This document shows, piece after piece, positions 34,137 through 44,798 of a DNA stretch of 64,000 nucleotides (position 1 is the first letter of the stretch; every line of letters begins with the position of its first letter). Source of the stretch: Amoebophrya sp. A120 (Eukaryota; Sar; Dinophyceae; Syndiniales; Amoebophryaceae); the NCBI GenBank assembly GCA_905178155.1, contig CAJINV010000004.1, positions 5,410,535-5,474,534 on the forward strand. Reading direction: 5' to 3'. Below the pieces are notes generated by a model that saw nothing but the letters and a program-made list of their open reading frames with translations, searched no databases and was not told the origin of the DNA. Position numbers and translations under genes: made by a program.

Positions 34137-35492
34137 TCAAACTGCACGATACATATCCCTCGTGTCGCAGCTCTTTGGAAAGCGCATCCCCCTCGAAAAC
34201 TGCTTATTTTCTCTCCAGCACTCAGGAGTGCCAGCAAACATCTTCCGCGCGTCCGCGACCTTCTTGACGTTCCACCGAAGGGGATCTATCGGCGCGAACG
34301 ACTTGCAGTAGTAAAACATGTGGTTCATCGATTTCGCGGAGCGCGTATCCCATGACCCCAACGGCTGGTTAAACTTCCCGCAGGCGTAGAAGGCTTCGGT
34401 GAAGTCTTCCACGGAGGAGACGTCCCATGCGGTCACGTCGCCATTGAAAGCGCGACAATAGCGGAAAATGCGGCTCATGTCCAACACTCCTGCCGTGTTC
34501 CAGCTCGTGATGTCAAAGTCCTGGAGCACAGCTTCAATCCACTCAAAATTACGCGGGAGCCTCGGCTCGCCAACCCCGTAATAGTGCGGGCAGAATAGTG
34601 CGCGCAGACTCTCCACGCCCGAAACGTCCCAAGCGCCCATCGGTCCGAATTCACGAAGAACTCTTCGTTTTTCCGTACGTGCCTGGGCGAGCGTCCAGTC
34701 CCGGATACGCGGCGACGGTGGGTCGGTACGGTATTCCACGTACTCCGACCAACAGCACCTGGCAAACCATGCCTCACCTTCCTCCTTTTCCCGGGCGTAC
34801 TCACTCCCCTCTCCGTGGTCAGAATACGACAGCTTATCGTTACGCCAGCACGCCTCGAATGCGTCCCAGTGGAAATTCGCGGCCATGGTAAAGATTGCGT
34901 CCGACAGCGTCTCTCTGTCCTCGAACCGCTTGTATACCGGGTCGAAAAATTTGATCCCTCCCGAGCCGTCGTACCGTGCACGAGCGGGGCTGCAAGGGGA
35001 CTGATCCTCAACGGAGTCGCGCGCCGGGCTGCTGTCGTCTTCCTGGCCATCGCGCGTTTCGGTCTCCGCGACTTCTGCGGCGTCCTGCCCCGCGTCCGCC
35101 ATTTCCGCGAGAAAGTGGTCGAGATCGATGTCGAAGCTGTCTGGGTCTTCTACGGTAAGTTGCACCAGACCCGCTCCGATCGCCGGCTCTTCGCGCTGCT
35201 GGTCGTGCCTGCTGCAGGAACGCACCTTCTCAGCGATTTCGGAAGAAGCATCCACGAAAAGCTCAATCCGTTGCCAGGGTTGCCAGCGACTGCCGTTTGC
35301 CGTCTTCAGCGCCTGCGCCACCGCCATCTTGATATCAACAAGCGTGACCTGGCGGGAGCACTGATCATACCAGAATTCGTGGCGCCAGGGGAACTCGAGT
35401 TTCAACTCATTTCCGGAGGCAAGGTTCGCCACTGTTACCGCGGGTTGCTTTGCGCACCATTCCTGAATTTTCTTCTGCTCTGCGGACATCAT
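34137..35492 (-). CDS. DUF285 (BspA-like) repeat protein
   Basis: An intronless frame of 451 codons. The N-terminal third has a segment (QVTLVDIKMAVAQALK…WQPWQRIELFVD) that looks like a small folded domain, then an acidic linker. The C-terminal ~200 residues contain DUF285-type repeats with the signature 'W(D/N)xSxVxxMxxxFxxCxxFN': GAWDVSGVESLRALF, TSWNTAGVLDMSRIFRYC, TAWDVSSVEDFTEAFYACG, GSWDTRSAKSMNHMFYYCKS. The family forms LRR-like solenoids and is expanded in several protists and bacteria. Acquisition by transfer is possible but not shown. The absence of introns contrasts with neighbouring genes. There is no signal peptide. Conflicting plus-strand ORFs (for example 34815-35732) are shadows. 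Confidence 0.8.
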   Translation of the reverse strand: MMSAEQKKIQEWCAKQPAVTVANLASGNELKLEFPWRHEFWYDQCSRQVTLVDIKMAVAQALKTANGSRWQPWQRIELFVDASSEIAEKVRSCSRHDQQREEPAIGAGLVQLTVEDPDSFDIDLDHFLAEMADAGQDAAEVAETETRDGQEDDSSPARDSVEDQSPCSPARARYDGSGGIKFFDPVYKRFEDRETLSDAIFTMAANFHWDAFEACWRNDKLSYSDHGEGSEYAREKEEGEAWFARCCWSEYVEYRTDPPSPRIRDWTLAQARTEKRRVLREFGPMGAWDVSGVESLRALFCPHYYGVGEPRLPRNFEWIEAVLQDFDITSWNTAGVLDMSRIFRYCRAFNGDVTAWDVSSVEDFTEAFYACGKFNQPLGSWDTRSAKSMNHMFYYCKSFAPIDPLRWNVKKVADARKMFAGTPECWRENKQFSRGMRFPKSCDTRDMYRAV

Positions 35493-36428
35493 ACCAAACC
35501 TAGTAACTTCGTGCTCTCTATTCCAATGCAGACTACTTTATTCAACTTTGTGTCTCGTAACTTTTCATTACCACTTCTTGCAAGACGAAATGTGGAAGCA
35601 AAGGCTGCGAGCCAATCACTACGACTAGCACAGCGACTCTTCCAGCACGAATCCCGACAGCTTCTTTATTGCCTCTCGAAATTGTGTCCCTCTGCACTTT
35701 TCGATTCTCGCAGACGAATGTTTCTCGCATAGCAGTAAGGCTTTCCTAGATGTGCACAATCATAATAGTGTGGTAAGAATAAACGCATGTGTCGACTCGC
35801 GCGAAAAAAGTGATCTGCAGCCGGGCTCCCACCAATCGAAACGAACGAGAACACCTGCACTCCAGCTGTCAAAAGAATAGCAAATACGACTGTCTTTCGA
35901 AATAACGGTGGATCTTTTAAGAACTAAGAGCAAAGCTATTTATTGTCCTTCGCAGCAGAATAGCAAAATCCTGTTTCCACAAGGACAACTTGCTGCCTCA
36001 GAATTTCATCTCATGATAACACAGTATCTCTTTCTTTCTGTTTTCAAACCAAAGGACTAGGACTTTCAGATAACTCTCTCGTCAAGGGTCGTAAGACAAA
36101 CAAGAAGTGTTGGTGTAAGAGAGAGTGCTTAAATCCGCTGCAAACGCCTTGCAGTACTGAAAAACCCAGTACCCGATAGATCCTGTTGAGAACCGGATCA
36201 CCAGGCAAAGATTTTCCGTGGAGCGCGCTGCTTTGCTGAACTGTCTGACTGCGTGGTAATTTTCGTCAAACGTTCACTTCTCATTTTTGTGAACGAGAGT
36301 AAATCTGTGTAGCAAGCACTCCCAACTACATCGTGAAAAGCTCAGAAGCAAAAGTAAAAAGAAAAAGTCGGTGAGTCAAAAATCTCGCTCTTGAACTTCT
36401 AGGGGAGATGTTGACTGTGCCACACCTC
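35493..36428. other. Intergenic, about 940 nt
   Basis: No gene visible between the DUF285 gene start and the V-ATPase stop. Confidence 0.5.
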
Positions 36429-39400
36429 TTACACGTGATCCGACAGGTTGGCGAAAGTCGTTTCCAACTCGGTCTATCAAGTGCAAAAATGTCTGGGTCT
36501 GGAAGAGTGTAGACTTGTCATGCAGATTTTCCATGACCCGTGAGGTCTGGAATGCGGGACTTAGCGTGACAGACTCTGCGAGGTCTCTGCCATGCCTATT
36601 CTGCATGAGAAACTCCGTTCCAACTTGGTCAAAAGCGGACAGCTTTTGGCACTCATGCAACACAGATTTTTGCATGCTTCAGATTTACCATGACAAGTTG
36701 CAATCTTCCAGACCCAGACATTTTTGCAACTCATACGGTCACCAACTGCCCGTACACTGTCTTGAAGTGCTGGTCCGGCTGTCGGGGCAACTCGAACTTC
36801 ATGTTTGTGATCTTCACAATCTATCCTGAGTAAAAACGTACCCACACCATAGTTGTCATGCAAATCTGCATGCTTAAAATGTTTGTCATGCGGAGCCCCA
36901 TGAGAAGCATTTTCTAAGGGTATTTCGAAATTTGTCATGCTCCAATCAGCATGAGAGACTAGATCTGTAATGCTGCTGAACTAGCTCAAACAGCACTACA
37001 CTACGCGTCCAAATTTGTCATGCGAAACAAGCAAAGTTGGCCGATTTGTCTAGCAGATTTTCCATCTTGACTCTGGTGTGGGTACATTTTTGCTAAGGAT
37101 ACAATCTGCTCCCTCATCACGGTGTAGATCAAACCTAATCGAGTTTTTTTGTCGACGTACTGCATCGTGGTCTGTAACTATGCCTGCTGTGAAGCATACT
37201 TTCTGCAAGGAAATCCAAAAGTAGACAAAAAAATTCAATAGGCCAGACCCGGCAGGCCCTTTTTCGGTAGGTAGTGCAGTAGGGTAGTGCGATGAACTAG
37301 ATAGATTAACGCTAGCGAAACAGGTGCGCGCCCTCAGTGTCCTTCTGTTGGCAATTTTTCTGTCCTACCTACCTACCCACCACAATGCACCTGACGCACG
37401 TTCGCGGTAGCTGGCCTACCTACCTACTAGTAGCTCTGGTAGGTTGGTTGGCAACTGCAGCTGGCCTCGCTCAAACAAGCCCGACCTACCTACTTCAAGT
37501 ATGACCGCGCCCGGTCTTGATCAGAAAATCTACCCGACCTACCTACTTGAAGCTACTGACCATCAGCGTGCCCGTTCTTGATTTGCCCGACCTACCTACT
37601 TTAAGCGACTGACCGCGCTCGGCCCTAGTCATAGTCATAAAATCTGCCCGCCCTACCTTCTTAAAGTGACTGGCCACCCCTGGTCTTGATCGCATGGCCA
37701 TGCGATCTACCCGACCTACCTACTTGAACCTACTAACCGCGCCCGGTCTTGCTTAGAAAATCTACCCGACCTACCTACTTGAAGCTGCTGACCATCAGCA
37801 TGCCCATTCTTGATCTACCCGACCTACCTACTTGAAGCGACTGACCACGCTCGGCCGGCCTAGTCATAGTCATATAAATCTGCCCGACCTACCTACTTAA
37901 AGTGACTGGCCACCCCTGGTCTTGATCGCATGGCCATGCGATCTACCCGACCTACCTACTTGAAGCCACTAACCGCGCCCGGTCTTGATTAGAAAATCTA
38001 CCCGACCTACCTACTTGACATTGTAGCGTGCCAGCCACTGGGGAGGCTCGACCCGCCCGACCTACCTGCCTGGCGCCGTTGCTAGTCGCTAGATGTGGCC
38101 AGGGTGAGAGGCCGAATCTCCTCGACCTACCTACCCGAGGCGCTTTTTAGTTGCCCGCGCCGCCCTCTCAGGGGTTTCATTCAGATCTACCCGACCTACC
38201 TACTAAAGGTTGATGGCTGTACTAGACAGCCCCTACCACCAGAGGCGTCGGGGCTACCCGACCGACCTACCAAAAGGCGCGGCGCCGCGGGTCACAAAAT
38301 TTTTTGTGTGTCCGCGCGAAACAAAGTGCTTTCCTTTGGCCGAAAGCAACCCGGGGCCTAGGGGTAACGGGCGCGGCCGATAGGCGCGGGCGCCAAATGC
38401 AAGCGGAATACGGGCGCCCCAGTCTGGGCCGGGGCCACGCCTGGCCCCAATTTTGACGCTGCCTTCCGGCCTAATTCCACTAAAGCCTCTGCCAAATCTG
38501 GCTCAAACCCGGGGCGGCCCGGAATTCCCCCCGGGCTCGCCGCCCGGAAATGCGTGGACGGCCAAACTTTGACGCCGTCCCCCGGCCTAATTCCAATGCA
38601 GCCCTTTTCGAATCTGGCGAAAATCTGGGGAAAATATTCGCCCCCAGAAAAGTGCCCGGACTTGAGCCAGACCCGGGAAAATCTATCCTCGGAGGAAGGG
38701 GGGCATGCGCATGGACCCGGGTGCCGGGGGGCGGCGACGAGCGCCTCCGGGGTTCGGGGCAGTGCCGGGCTGGTGCGCCCGGGGCCGGCCGGGGAAAGTA
38801 GCGCGCGCGGGCCGGCGGTCGCAGGCCGCGAGCGAGGCGGGCGGGCTGAGCTAACAGTTGGCCGCGGCCTTCTTCCAGCGCCAATTATTTGCGCGCCCCC
38901 GCATAAATTAAAAGCCGCGGGGATCCGCGTCGCTGCAGCCGGTCTCCCCCCCTAAACCTACCGCCCCCCCGCGCAAACAAATCGGCGCGGGCCGGGCGAT
39001 GTAGGTTGGTATCTCCGCCCAATTCTTTGTCTTTGAGTGCCTGCGGAGTGCGTTCCGGTTGCAGGTTCCTGGGTTTTCCATTTCGTGACAGGAGTGCAGA
39101 TTTGTGCGTGTTGTGCACTTCCGACTGCATGACAGAGATTGTTTCTCGGTTTCAAATGAGCACTACACTTTTTCAAAAAGTCTAGTGCTCATTTGAAACC
39201 GAAAAGCCATCTACTGCTGTCATCTACCTACCTACCTACCGTACCTACTGACAAACCGAAAGCTTCGGCTTGTCAGTAGGTAGGTAGACAGCTGAGCTGC
39301 CTGTTGTGACGCCACCCGAGGCAGCACTGCGCCCGCTGTTGCCAGGGCCGGCCTACCGACCTACCCCGGCGTCGCCGCCGCCGCCGCCTGGCAAGTCTTT

Positions 39401-42400
39401 CTGTAAATGTAGTGCGTGGGCTGCATGACTGAGAACAACACGGCTGCAGAATTGTCATGCCGAAACGAAGTCTGTATCTGTAACGCGTGCGCGTGCCTCG
39501 CGCACTTTTATTTTTGAAAATGCCTGTCGTGATGCTGAGGCTCGGCATAGTTTGAACCTTCCAGGCCCAAACACGTTTGCAACGCGTGCCGCCGCTCCGA
39601 GCCAGGGTATCCACATGCAGTGCGCTCTCAGAGCACTTGTCTGCAAAGGTGTCCAGGTTTGCACTCTTACGCGTCTTGCGAAGCGAAGAGATACAGATAT
39701 GTCATGCACATCATGCATAATTAAAGCCTTTAATCATGCATGATGTGCATGACATATCTGTATCTCCTTTATGGGAGGATATTAGGCTGAACGACTATAA
39801 AATCCCTTCGAAGACAGCTGGAACTGCTCTGAGGGCTCATTTTTCGCATCCGGTCCCGTTCTTCTTGGAAGTTAGCTAGCGTTAATCTATCTAGTTCATC
39901 GCACTACCCTACTGCACTACCTACCGAAAAAGGGCCTGCCGGGTCTGGCCTACTCAAAAAATTATACATCTTCACATGCAAAATCCTATAAGTACTTCTT
40001 ACCCCAGGTGATCTTCTTGTCTCCGGTTGACTCCACAATCATCTTCTGCGCGGTGTCGTGGAACAATGCGATGACCTTCATCATACCGATCGTCTTCGCC
40101 AGGGGGCACATGAAGTCGTAGTCGGAGAAACCGTTCTGCTGCAAGAAGTCCTCACGGATAATCTTAGCCACCTCCAAGGTGCACTTCTGATCCTCAGACA
40201 AGGAATCCTTTCCGACCAACTGCACAATCTCCTGCAAGTCGTCTTCCTTCTGCAAGATTTCCTTGAAGGTCTGGACCAAGCGGCCGTACTCCGGATCGTA
40301 GTTGGCTTCGAAAAACGGACACAGGATGCGGACGTACCTGATTATCAGGAGTGGGAATGATAGATAGATTCGCAATAAAAATGATAGATCAACAGCAATA
40401 AAACGAGAGTCTGAGGCTCATGTTTTGCATGACGATTTGAATGGAAGAGAAGAAGCTAGGTGCAAGACAGGTTAGTTTCTTGACTACGAGGAATAAAATC
40501 AAAGTATACTTGGAGAAGCTGATCGTCCAGTCCAGCGACGGAAAGTGCTTTCGCTGCGCGAGCTTCTTCGACAACCCCCAGAACACCTGCACGATGGACA
40601 GCGTCGCGCTCGTAACGGGGTCCGTCATATCACCACCCGGTGGGGACACGGCTCCGACGATGGACACGGAGCCCTCCCGGTCGGGCGTCCCGATGCAGTT
40701 CACGCGGCCGGACCGTTCGTAGAAGGACGCCAACCTGGCACCGAGGTAGGCCGGGTACCCGCTGTCGGCCGGCATCTCCCCCAACCGTCCCGCCATCTCA
40801 CGCAGCGCCTCGGCCCACCGGGAGGTGGAGTCCGCCATCATACCCACGTTGAAACCTTGGTCGCGGAAGTACTCGGCGGTTGTAACACCGGTGTAGATCG
40901 ACGCCTCACGGGCCGCGACCGGCATGTTCGAGGTGTTGGCCACGAGAGTGGTTCGCTGCATGATCTCCTCCTCTTTGCCCTCGATCAGCGTCGTAAGCTC
41001 GGGAAAGTCGCACAGCACCTCGGCCATCTCGTTGCCACGCTCGCCGCACCCCACGTACACCACGACATCTGATTTTTTTTCCGCGGTCTCGCCTAGTTCC
41101 ACCAAAGGAACAAAGGTCAGGAAATCTCTATTTTTTTTTCAGCACATGAACTACGTGATAAAGAAGCAGCACCACGACACATTGTTTTGTAAATCATCAG
41201 CGATATTATTAAAAGTACCTGTGTTCGAGTATTTCGAAAGCGCTTGGGAGATGACGGTCTTTCCACAACCGAAAGCGCCGGGGACCGCCGCGGTACCACC
41301 CAAGGTCATTGGGAACAGCGCGTCGCACACCCGCTGGCACGTCAGCATCGCAACCTCGCCGCGCAATTTTTCCTTGGTCGGCCGGGGCTCGCGGATCGGC
41401 CACTTGTTATCGAGTGCACAACTATCGGACTTGATGCTTCTGTTGTAATACAACGAACTCCATGATGACAAAGACAAATCCACTTTTATTCATGCATGGG
41501 AAATTTTATTTTCATTTTGAATAGTCTTGCAGAAGCTCCTTCCACTAGTTGTACGATAGTTCTTTTGCAATGCATATTTGTGCATCATCTGCAGCTGCTC
41601 CTTCTTTCCACTGGGCGTGTCCAGGACCAGCAGGGTGTCCAAAATTTTGTAATTCCCCGCGTCCTATCGAGTGCAGACATGTCTGAGCATGGAAACTTGT
41701 AATGCTAAGTCAGGAAAGAACGATAAAGGCTCTGTAAAAATGCACAGGACTGCCACGCATGCGAGAAAGTAGTTGCGCACCTAGGTGCTGCGCGTTCCGC
41801 ATGACAAACTTTCTTTCTGAATGACAAGCAAAATGCTTTTTCGTGGTGAGTCCGCATCACAAACTACTGCGCCGTCACGTTAGACAAGCATGACAAATCT
41901 TGCGCCTACCTTCCACACCCAGACATCTTTGCAGTGGATACGCCCATGATTTGCGCCACGCGCCCCTGCGACTTCGGCGGGATCATGATTCTGTGCTCGC
42001 GGAACAGCCCGTTCTCCCGCACGATGCCAAAGATGTCGCCGCCCGTTAGCATGTCGCCGACCTTGATCCCCGGAAACGGGCGGAACTCCCACGACTTTCC
42101 CCGGTTCAAGTTGTCGACCTCAAGTTATCAAAAAGAAAAAACTGTCTCAGACTCAACTTCCAATAAGGACACTCACTCCGTGAGACAGTTTTCTGTCATA
42201 CTCCACATGCGCGAAGGGCGTCCTTCAAATGCATGTTTTGTCTCTTGTGACTTTTACGCATCACAGATTCCCTTGTGCGTCATGCTGACGAAATTTATTG
42301 TGTTGCTGAGTCTGCAAAGGTTTGGGACTGAGACAGCTTTTTTCATCTTGGATACCACGCCGCGCTTGATGAACACGGACCCCGTGTCGTTCATGATCCG

Positions 42401-42819
42401 CTCCAACGGACGCTGGATACCGTCGTAAATGTCGTTCAAAATCCCCGGCCCGAGCTCCAGGGACAGCGAAGAACCCGTGCCGTACACCGGGTCGCCGACG
42501 GTCAGACCCGCGGTGTCTTCGTAGACCTAAGGGTTTTCGGGTTATTATTGTTTCAATGCATGGTGATGAAAATAGTATATAGAGCAAATAGCACAGCACT
42601 GCTTCAGAGACAATGTACTCAAATGCACATACGACAATTAGCCAAGACACTAATCCAGCATACCTGCACGGATGCCGTGTCCAGCTCCAGTCGAATGACT
42701 TCCCCGATGAGCTTCTCCTTGCCGACCCGCACCAGCTCAAACATTTTGCACCCGGACATCCCGCCGGCGACCACGAGGGGCCCGGCGACTTTCTCGATGC
42801 TGCCGATCGTCTGGGACAT
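36429..42819 (-). CDS. ATP6V1A: V-type proton ATPase catalytic subunit A
   Basis: Ten exons (42819-42664, 42526-42355, 42120-41941, 41659-41577, 41402-41219, 41068-40510, 40337-39992, 37156-37102, 36816-36736, 36469-36429) sum to 1,857 nt: 618 residues plus stop, the normal length for this ATP-hydrolysing subunit of the V1 sector. Visible landmarks: [40 protein letters not shown], the P-loop [50 protein letters not shown] and KREDDL-like [18 protein letters not shown]. The C-terminus reads [20 protein letters not shown], then [13 protein letters not shown], ending FANLSDHV.

Introns 1, 5 and 6 are GT-AG. Introns 2, 3, 4, 8 and 9 are introners. Intron 7 (2.8 kb) has AGTAC flanks. Exon edges at imperfect 5-mers are uncertain by up to 5 nt. 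The enzyme acidifies vacuolar compartments. Confidence 0.97.
36475..36735 (-). mobile_element. Introner, family 1 (V-ATPase intron 9)
   Basis: A 261-nt element starting TATGAGTTGCAAAAATGTCT and ending with the inverted TATCAAGTGCAAAAATGTCT. GACCG is exactly duplicated (36740-36736, 36474-36470). The junction reads [13 protein letters not shown]. Confidence 0.92.
36822..37101 (-). mobile_element. Introner, family 2 (V-ATPase intron 8)
   Basis: A 280-nt element starting TATCCTTAGCAAAAATGTACC and ending CGTTTTTACTCAGGATA. GATTG is exactly duplicated. The junction reads [14 protein letters not shown]. Confidence 0.92.
37430..38110. repeat. Higher-order tandem repeat, ~58-bp subunits in ~235-bp blocks
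   Basis: CCCGACCTACCTACTTGAAG recurs about every 55-60 bp, with alternating spacer texts. The text GCATGGCCATGCGATCTACC occurs at about 37693 and 37928, and the phrase CATCAGCRTGCCC at about 37562 and 37795. This gives a four-subunit block of about 235 bp, present roughly twice. Confidence 0.75.
39138..39298. repeat. Two long hairpins inside the 78-bp-TIR element
   Basis: TCGGTTTCAAATGAGCACTA near 39145 pairs with its complement near 39195. Next to it CTACCTACCTACC…GGTAGGTAGAC closes around GAAAGCTTCGG. Both are near-perfect palindromes. Confidence 0.7.
39686..39766. repeat. Perfect palindrome of about 80 nt
   Basis: GAGATACAGATATGTCATGC… and its exact reverse complement …GACATATCTGTATCTC meet around a short AAAGCCTTT centre. 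Confidence 0.85.
41408..41576 (-). mobile_element. Introner (V-ATPase intron 4)
   Basis: A 169-nt element starting TATGCATTGCAAAAG and ending GTGCACTCGATA. The inner motif AACTATCG occurs in inverted orientation near both ends. Flanks ACAAA and ACAAG differ at one base. The junction reads LQMMHKWPIRE. Confidence 0.8.
41665..41940 (-). mobile_element. Introner, family 1 (V-ATPase intron 3)
   Basis: A 276-nt element starting TATCCACTGCAAAGATGTCT and ending with the inverted GAGTGCAGACATGTCTGAGC. The flanks GGGCG and GGACG differ at one base. Confidence 0.85.
42126..42354 (-). mobile_element. Introner, family 3 (V-ATPase intron 2)
   Basis: A 229-nt element. The left end is TATCCAAGATGAAAAAAGC and the right end is the inverse of TATCAAAAAGAAAAAACTGT, sharing CTGTCTCAG. 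The 5-mers CGTGG and ACTTG have diverged. Keeping the left copy gives RGVEVDNLN, matching the conserved RGV of subunit A. Confidence 0.85.
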
Positions 42820-43495
42820 CTTGATGTGCGGTTTACTCTTGACTACGTCGTACTTTCGTTTGCTTGTTGTGATTCACACGTCACACAGCACAGTTGTCTG
42901 TTGCTCTGTCTAGGGAAAGCAGCAGTTGTGCGAGTAGTTTCCAGCAGAGATGTGAAGATTTGCCACTCAGGAGGTCGTGAAGAACGGCAAGAAAATTATA
43001 GCTTGACAAACCATGAACCAGAAGCAGATAGTACTTCTGGAAAAAAGATAAACCGTGCCGGCACCTCACGGAAGCACGCGCACACGACAACAGTGGAGAA
43101 GCACTGACGCAGCCACCCAACAACTTCCTAGTGACAGCACTTGAATTTTTTTCTATGTGCTGCTGGATCGCCGTGCACAGATGTCACTTGAAAAAAAAGC
43201 AAAGAAAAAAAGGTGCTGCTTGAACACATGTTGAGGTGACGAGTCGAAACGGCTGTTAAATATGTTGTTCTAAATATGCTCCGTCTCGATACTTCCACAC
43301 GTCAAGTGAAGGCGTAAATTGTACACAGTATTTCCTTAGTCGTGCAGGAATCTGTGCGAGTGAATAAAACAAGCAAAGCTGTCTTTTGTCCCCGGCCAGT
43401 GAGAGCATGCGACAAGAAGTCGTGAGAGCATATCAACTTATCAAAATGCTACATCGCAGGAGCATCTCAATGCGCTTCGACAGTCCTGCCTCTTC
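42820..43495. other. Intergenic, about 680 nt
   Basis: Upstream of the V-ATPase start. No gene supported; homopolymer A-runs near 43190-43210. Confidence 0.5.
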
Positions 43496-44798
43496 TTACT
43501 GCTTTTTCTTTCCCCGCCCCGCGCTACTTCTGCTGCTAGTTCTTGTTTTCGGGGCTTGGTTGCTTTTCTTCCGTGGCGTCGCCCCGCTGCTGCGTTCCCG
43601 CGTGATAAATCGCTGGTCGCTCGACGAGGCGGTCACAAGCTTTAGGAAGCAGCATCCTGGGTAAAAACGTCTGCGACCCGAAGCTGTCATGCAAATTCGC
43701 ATACTCAGAGCATCGATCTCCTATGCGGAGCGTCATACCGGGCGTTTGGTAGTGGCGTTTTCGAGTTTGTGTTGCTCAAATCATCAGAAGGAAGAGGCTT
43801 AGGGCTGCCGCGTCCGCGCAAGCTAAACACGATTTTTATTTCTACGCTGCGTCCCGAAACTTGTCATGCACAACATCTTCCAGATCCAGAGCTCCACGAT
43901 TTGTCTTGCCGCATATCAACCATGTCGACTATGCCGGCTAGGATGTTTTTACTCACGATAAGCAGGCCCCCGCGTTCAGTCCGGCCAGTAGGATATGGGT
44001 GTGTCAGGATCGAAATCGATAAAATCGAAAAATTTGTGATGCATAAAGTGTAGGGCACTGGAGGCCTGTATTGGGGAGCAGGCAAATGAGACCGATTGCA
44101 AGCGTCTTTAGAAGGGGCACATATGCAATGTGCTGCCAGAGTAGCACGACAGGAGCAGTGTTCTTTGCCCAAACAGCACGACAGACTGGATTTGGGTGCT
44201 CCCGAAATTTGTCATACGCCACTTACAGACTGAGGCTCCAACTGGTATCGATTTTATGCAACACAAATTTTTCGATTTTGTCAATTTCGATTCTGACACT
44301 TTCATACAGGAATTCGTCCCCGTTAACCGCGTGTGCTACGGAAACCAGAACCATCATTATTGCCAAACAAACGGTGGCGAGCTTTTCCAAGCCGAGTAGT
44401 GGGTGGGTCCAAAAAGCCACCACCGCAGAGGTTTTGCAGAGCCCGAGAAACATTTTGAATGCCGGCTCGGTCAGTTGCACTTCATACGCCCCGAGTTGCT
44501 GCCGCCGAACAAAGGCGTTGAATTGTTGCGTGCTCCGCTCGAAATTGTTGACCGCCTGCGTGGGCAAGAGTGCGGTCTTGATCCCGCCAAAGGCTGTTTT
44601 CCCGGTCTGCTCGCGCGCGTAGCTCGAAAAGTATTGCGGGATCCAAAAAAACACCGGGTCTTCCAAACCGTTATTGCAGGAATAGCCGGGGAATCCAAAC
44701 CCGTCCAGCAGCATCAAGGTACCCGCAGGAAACTGCGACAGCGACAGCAGGATACGCAGACCCAGGTGCAAACTGGGCTGCGGTAGAGACGACAACAT
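43496..44798 (-). CDS. Small membrane protein resembling the DoxX fold
   Basis: Exon 1 (44798-~44300) encodes MLSSLPQPSLHLGLRILLSL and then a glycine/aromatic loop (LLDGFGFPGYSCNNGLEDP). Two hydrophobic helices follow (KMFLGLCKTSAVVAFWTHPL; LATVCLAIMMVLVSVAHAVN). This is the order seen in DoxX-like four-helix proteins. Two introners follow.

Depending on how the first is removed, exon 2 (~43998-43961) reads HILLAGLNAGAC, which would complete helix 4 and run to a basic C-terminus ending KKKQ (a possible dilysine ER signal). Alternatively it reads YPTGRTERGGLL and ends SPENKN. I prefer the hydrophobic reading. Family assignment is tentative. Confidence 0.5.
43653..43960 (-). mobile_element. Introner, family 2, exact CTGCT flanks
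   Basis: A 308-nt element starting TATCGTGAGTAAAAACATCC and ending CGTTTTTACCCAGGATG. CTGCT is duplicated on both sides. Confidence 0.85.
44000..44299 (-). mobile_element. Introner-like element, family 4
   Basis: Inverted arms of about 45 nt: GTGTCAGAATCGAAATTGAC at one end and GTGTCAGGATCGAAATCGAT (inverted) at the other, continuing through AAAATCGAAAAATTTGTG in both. The exact duplication is unclear, so the exon junction is uncertain. Confidence 0.85.

Larger units (their letters stand above)
37239..39952. mobile_element. Non-coding element with perfect 78-bp terminal inverted repeats
   Basis: Arms 37239-37316 and 39875-39952 are exact reverse complements (outer end TAGGCCAGACCCGGCAGGCC, inner end GCTAGC). 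The interior has no credible protein. It holds a tandem array built on CCCGACCTACCTACTTGAAG (37,430-38,110), a GC-rich block (38,100-39,000) and three internal palindromes. Absence of a transposase suggests a non-autonomous element nested in an older intron. The sequences just outside the arms are T-rich (AATTTTTTGAG, TTGAATTTTTTTG) without a clean duplication. Confidence 0.85.
37157..39991 (-). mobile_element. 2.8-kb intron 7 of V-ATPase A, exact AGTAC flanks
   Basis: On the coding strand exon 7 ends …GGTAAGAAGTAC and exon 8 follows …GATGCAGTAC. AGTAC is duplicated (39996-39992 and 37161-37157). No GT-AG choice I tried preserves the conserved frame after exon 7, whereas joining at AGTAC gives [20 protein letters not shown]. 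Within the intron lies a 2.7-kb structure bounded by 78-bp perfect inverted repeats, listed separately. Confidence 0.8.

Noticed and set aside
34815-35732. 305-codon plus-strand ORF
   Set aside because: Antisense to the DUF285 gene, which has recognisable repeats.
39992-40337. V-ATPase ending at the TAG just after exon 7 (…WGKKYL)
   Set aside because: This would lose the conserved C-terminal region. Exons 8-10 restore it with the expected length and frame.
43470-43664. Plus-strand ORF with a strong hydrophobic N-terminus resembling a type II membrane anchor
   Set aside because: It is antisense to the last exon of the DoxX-like gene and ends at an introner. The minus-strand reading is supported by two in-frame joins.
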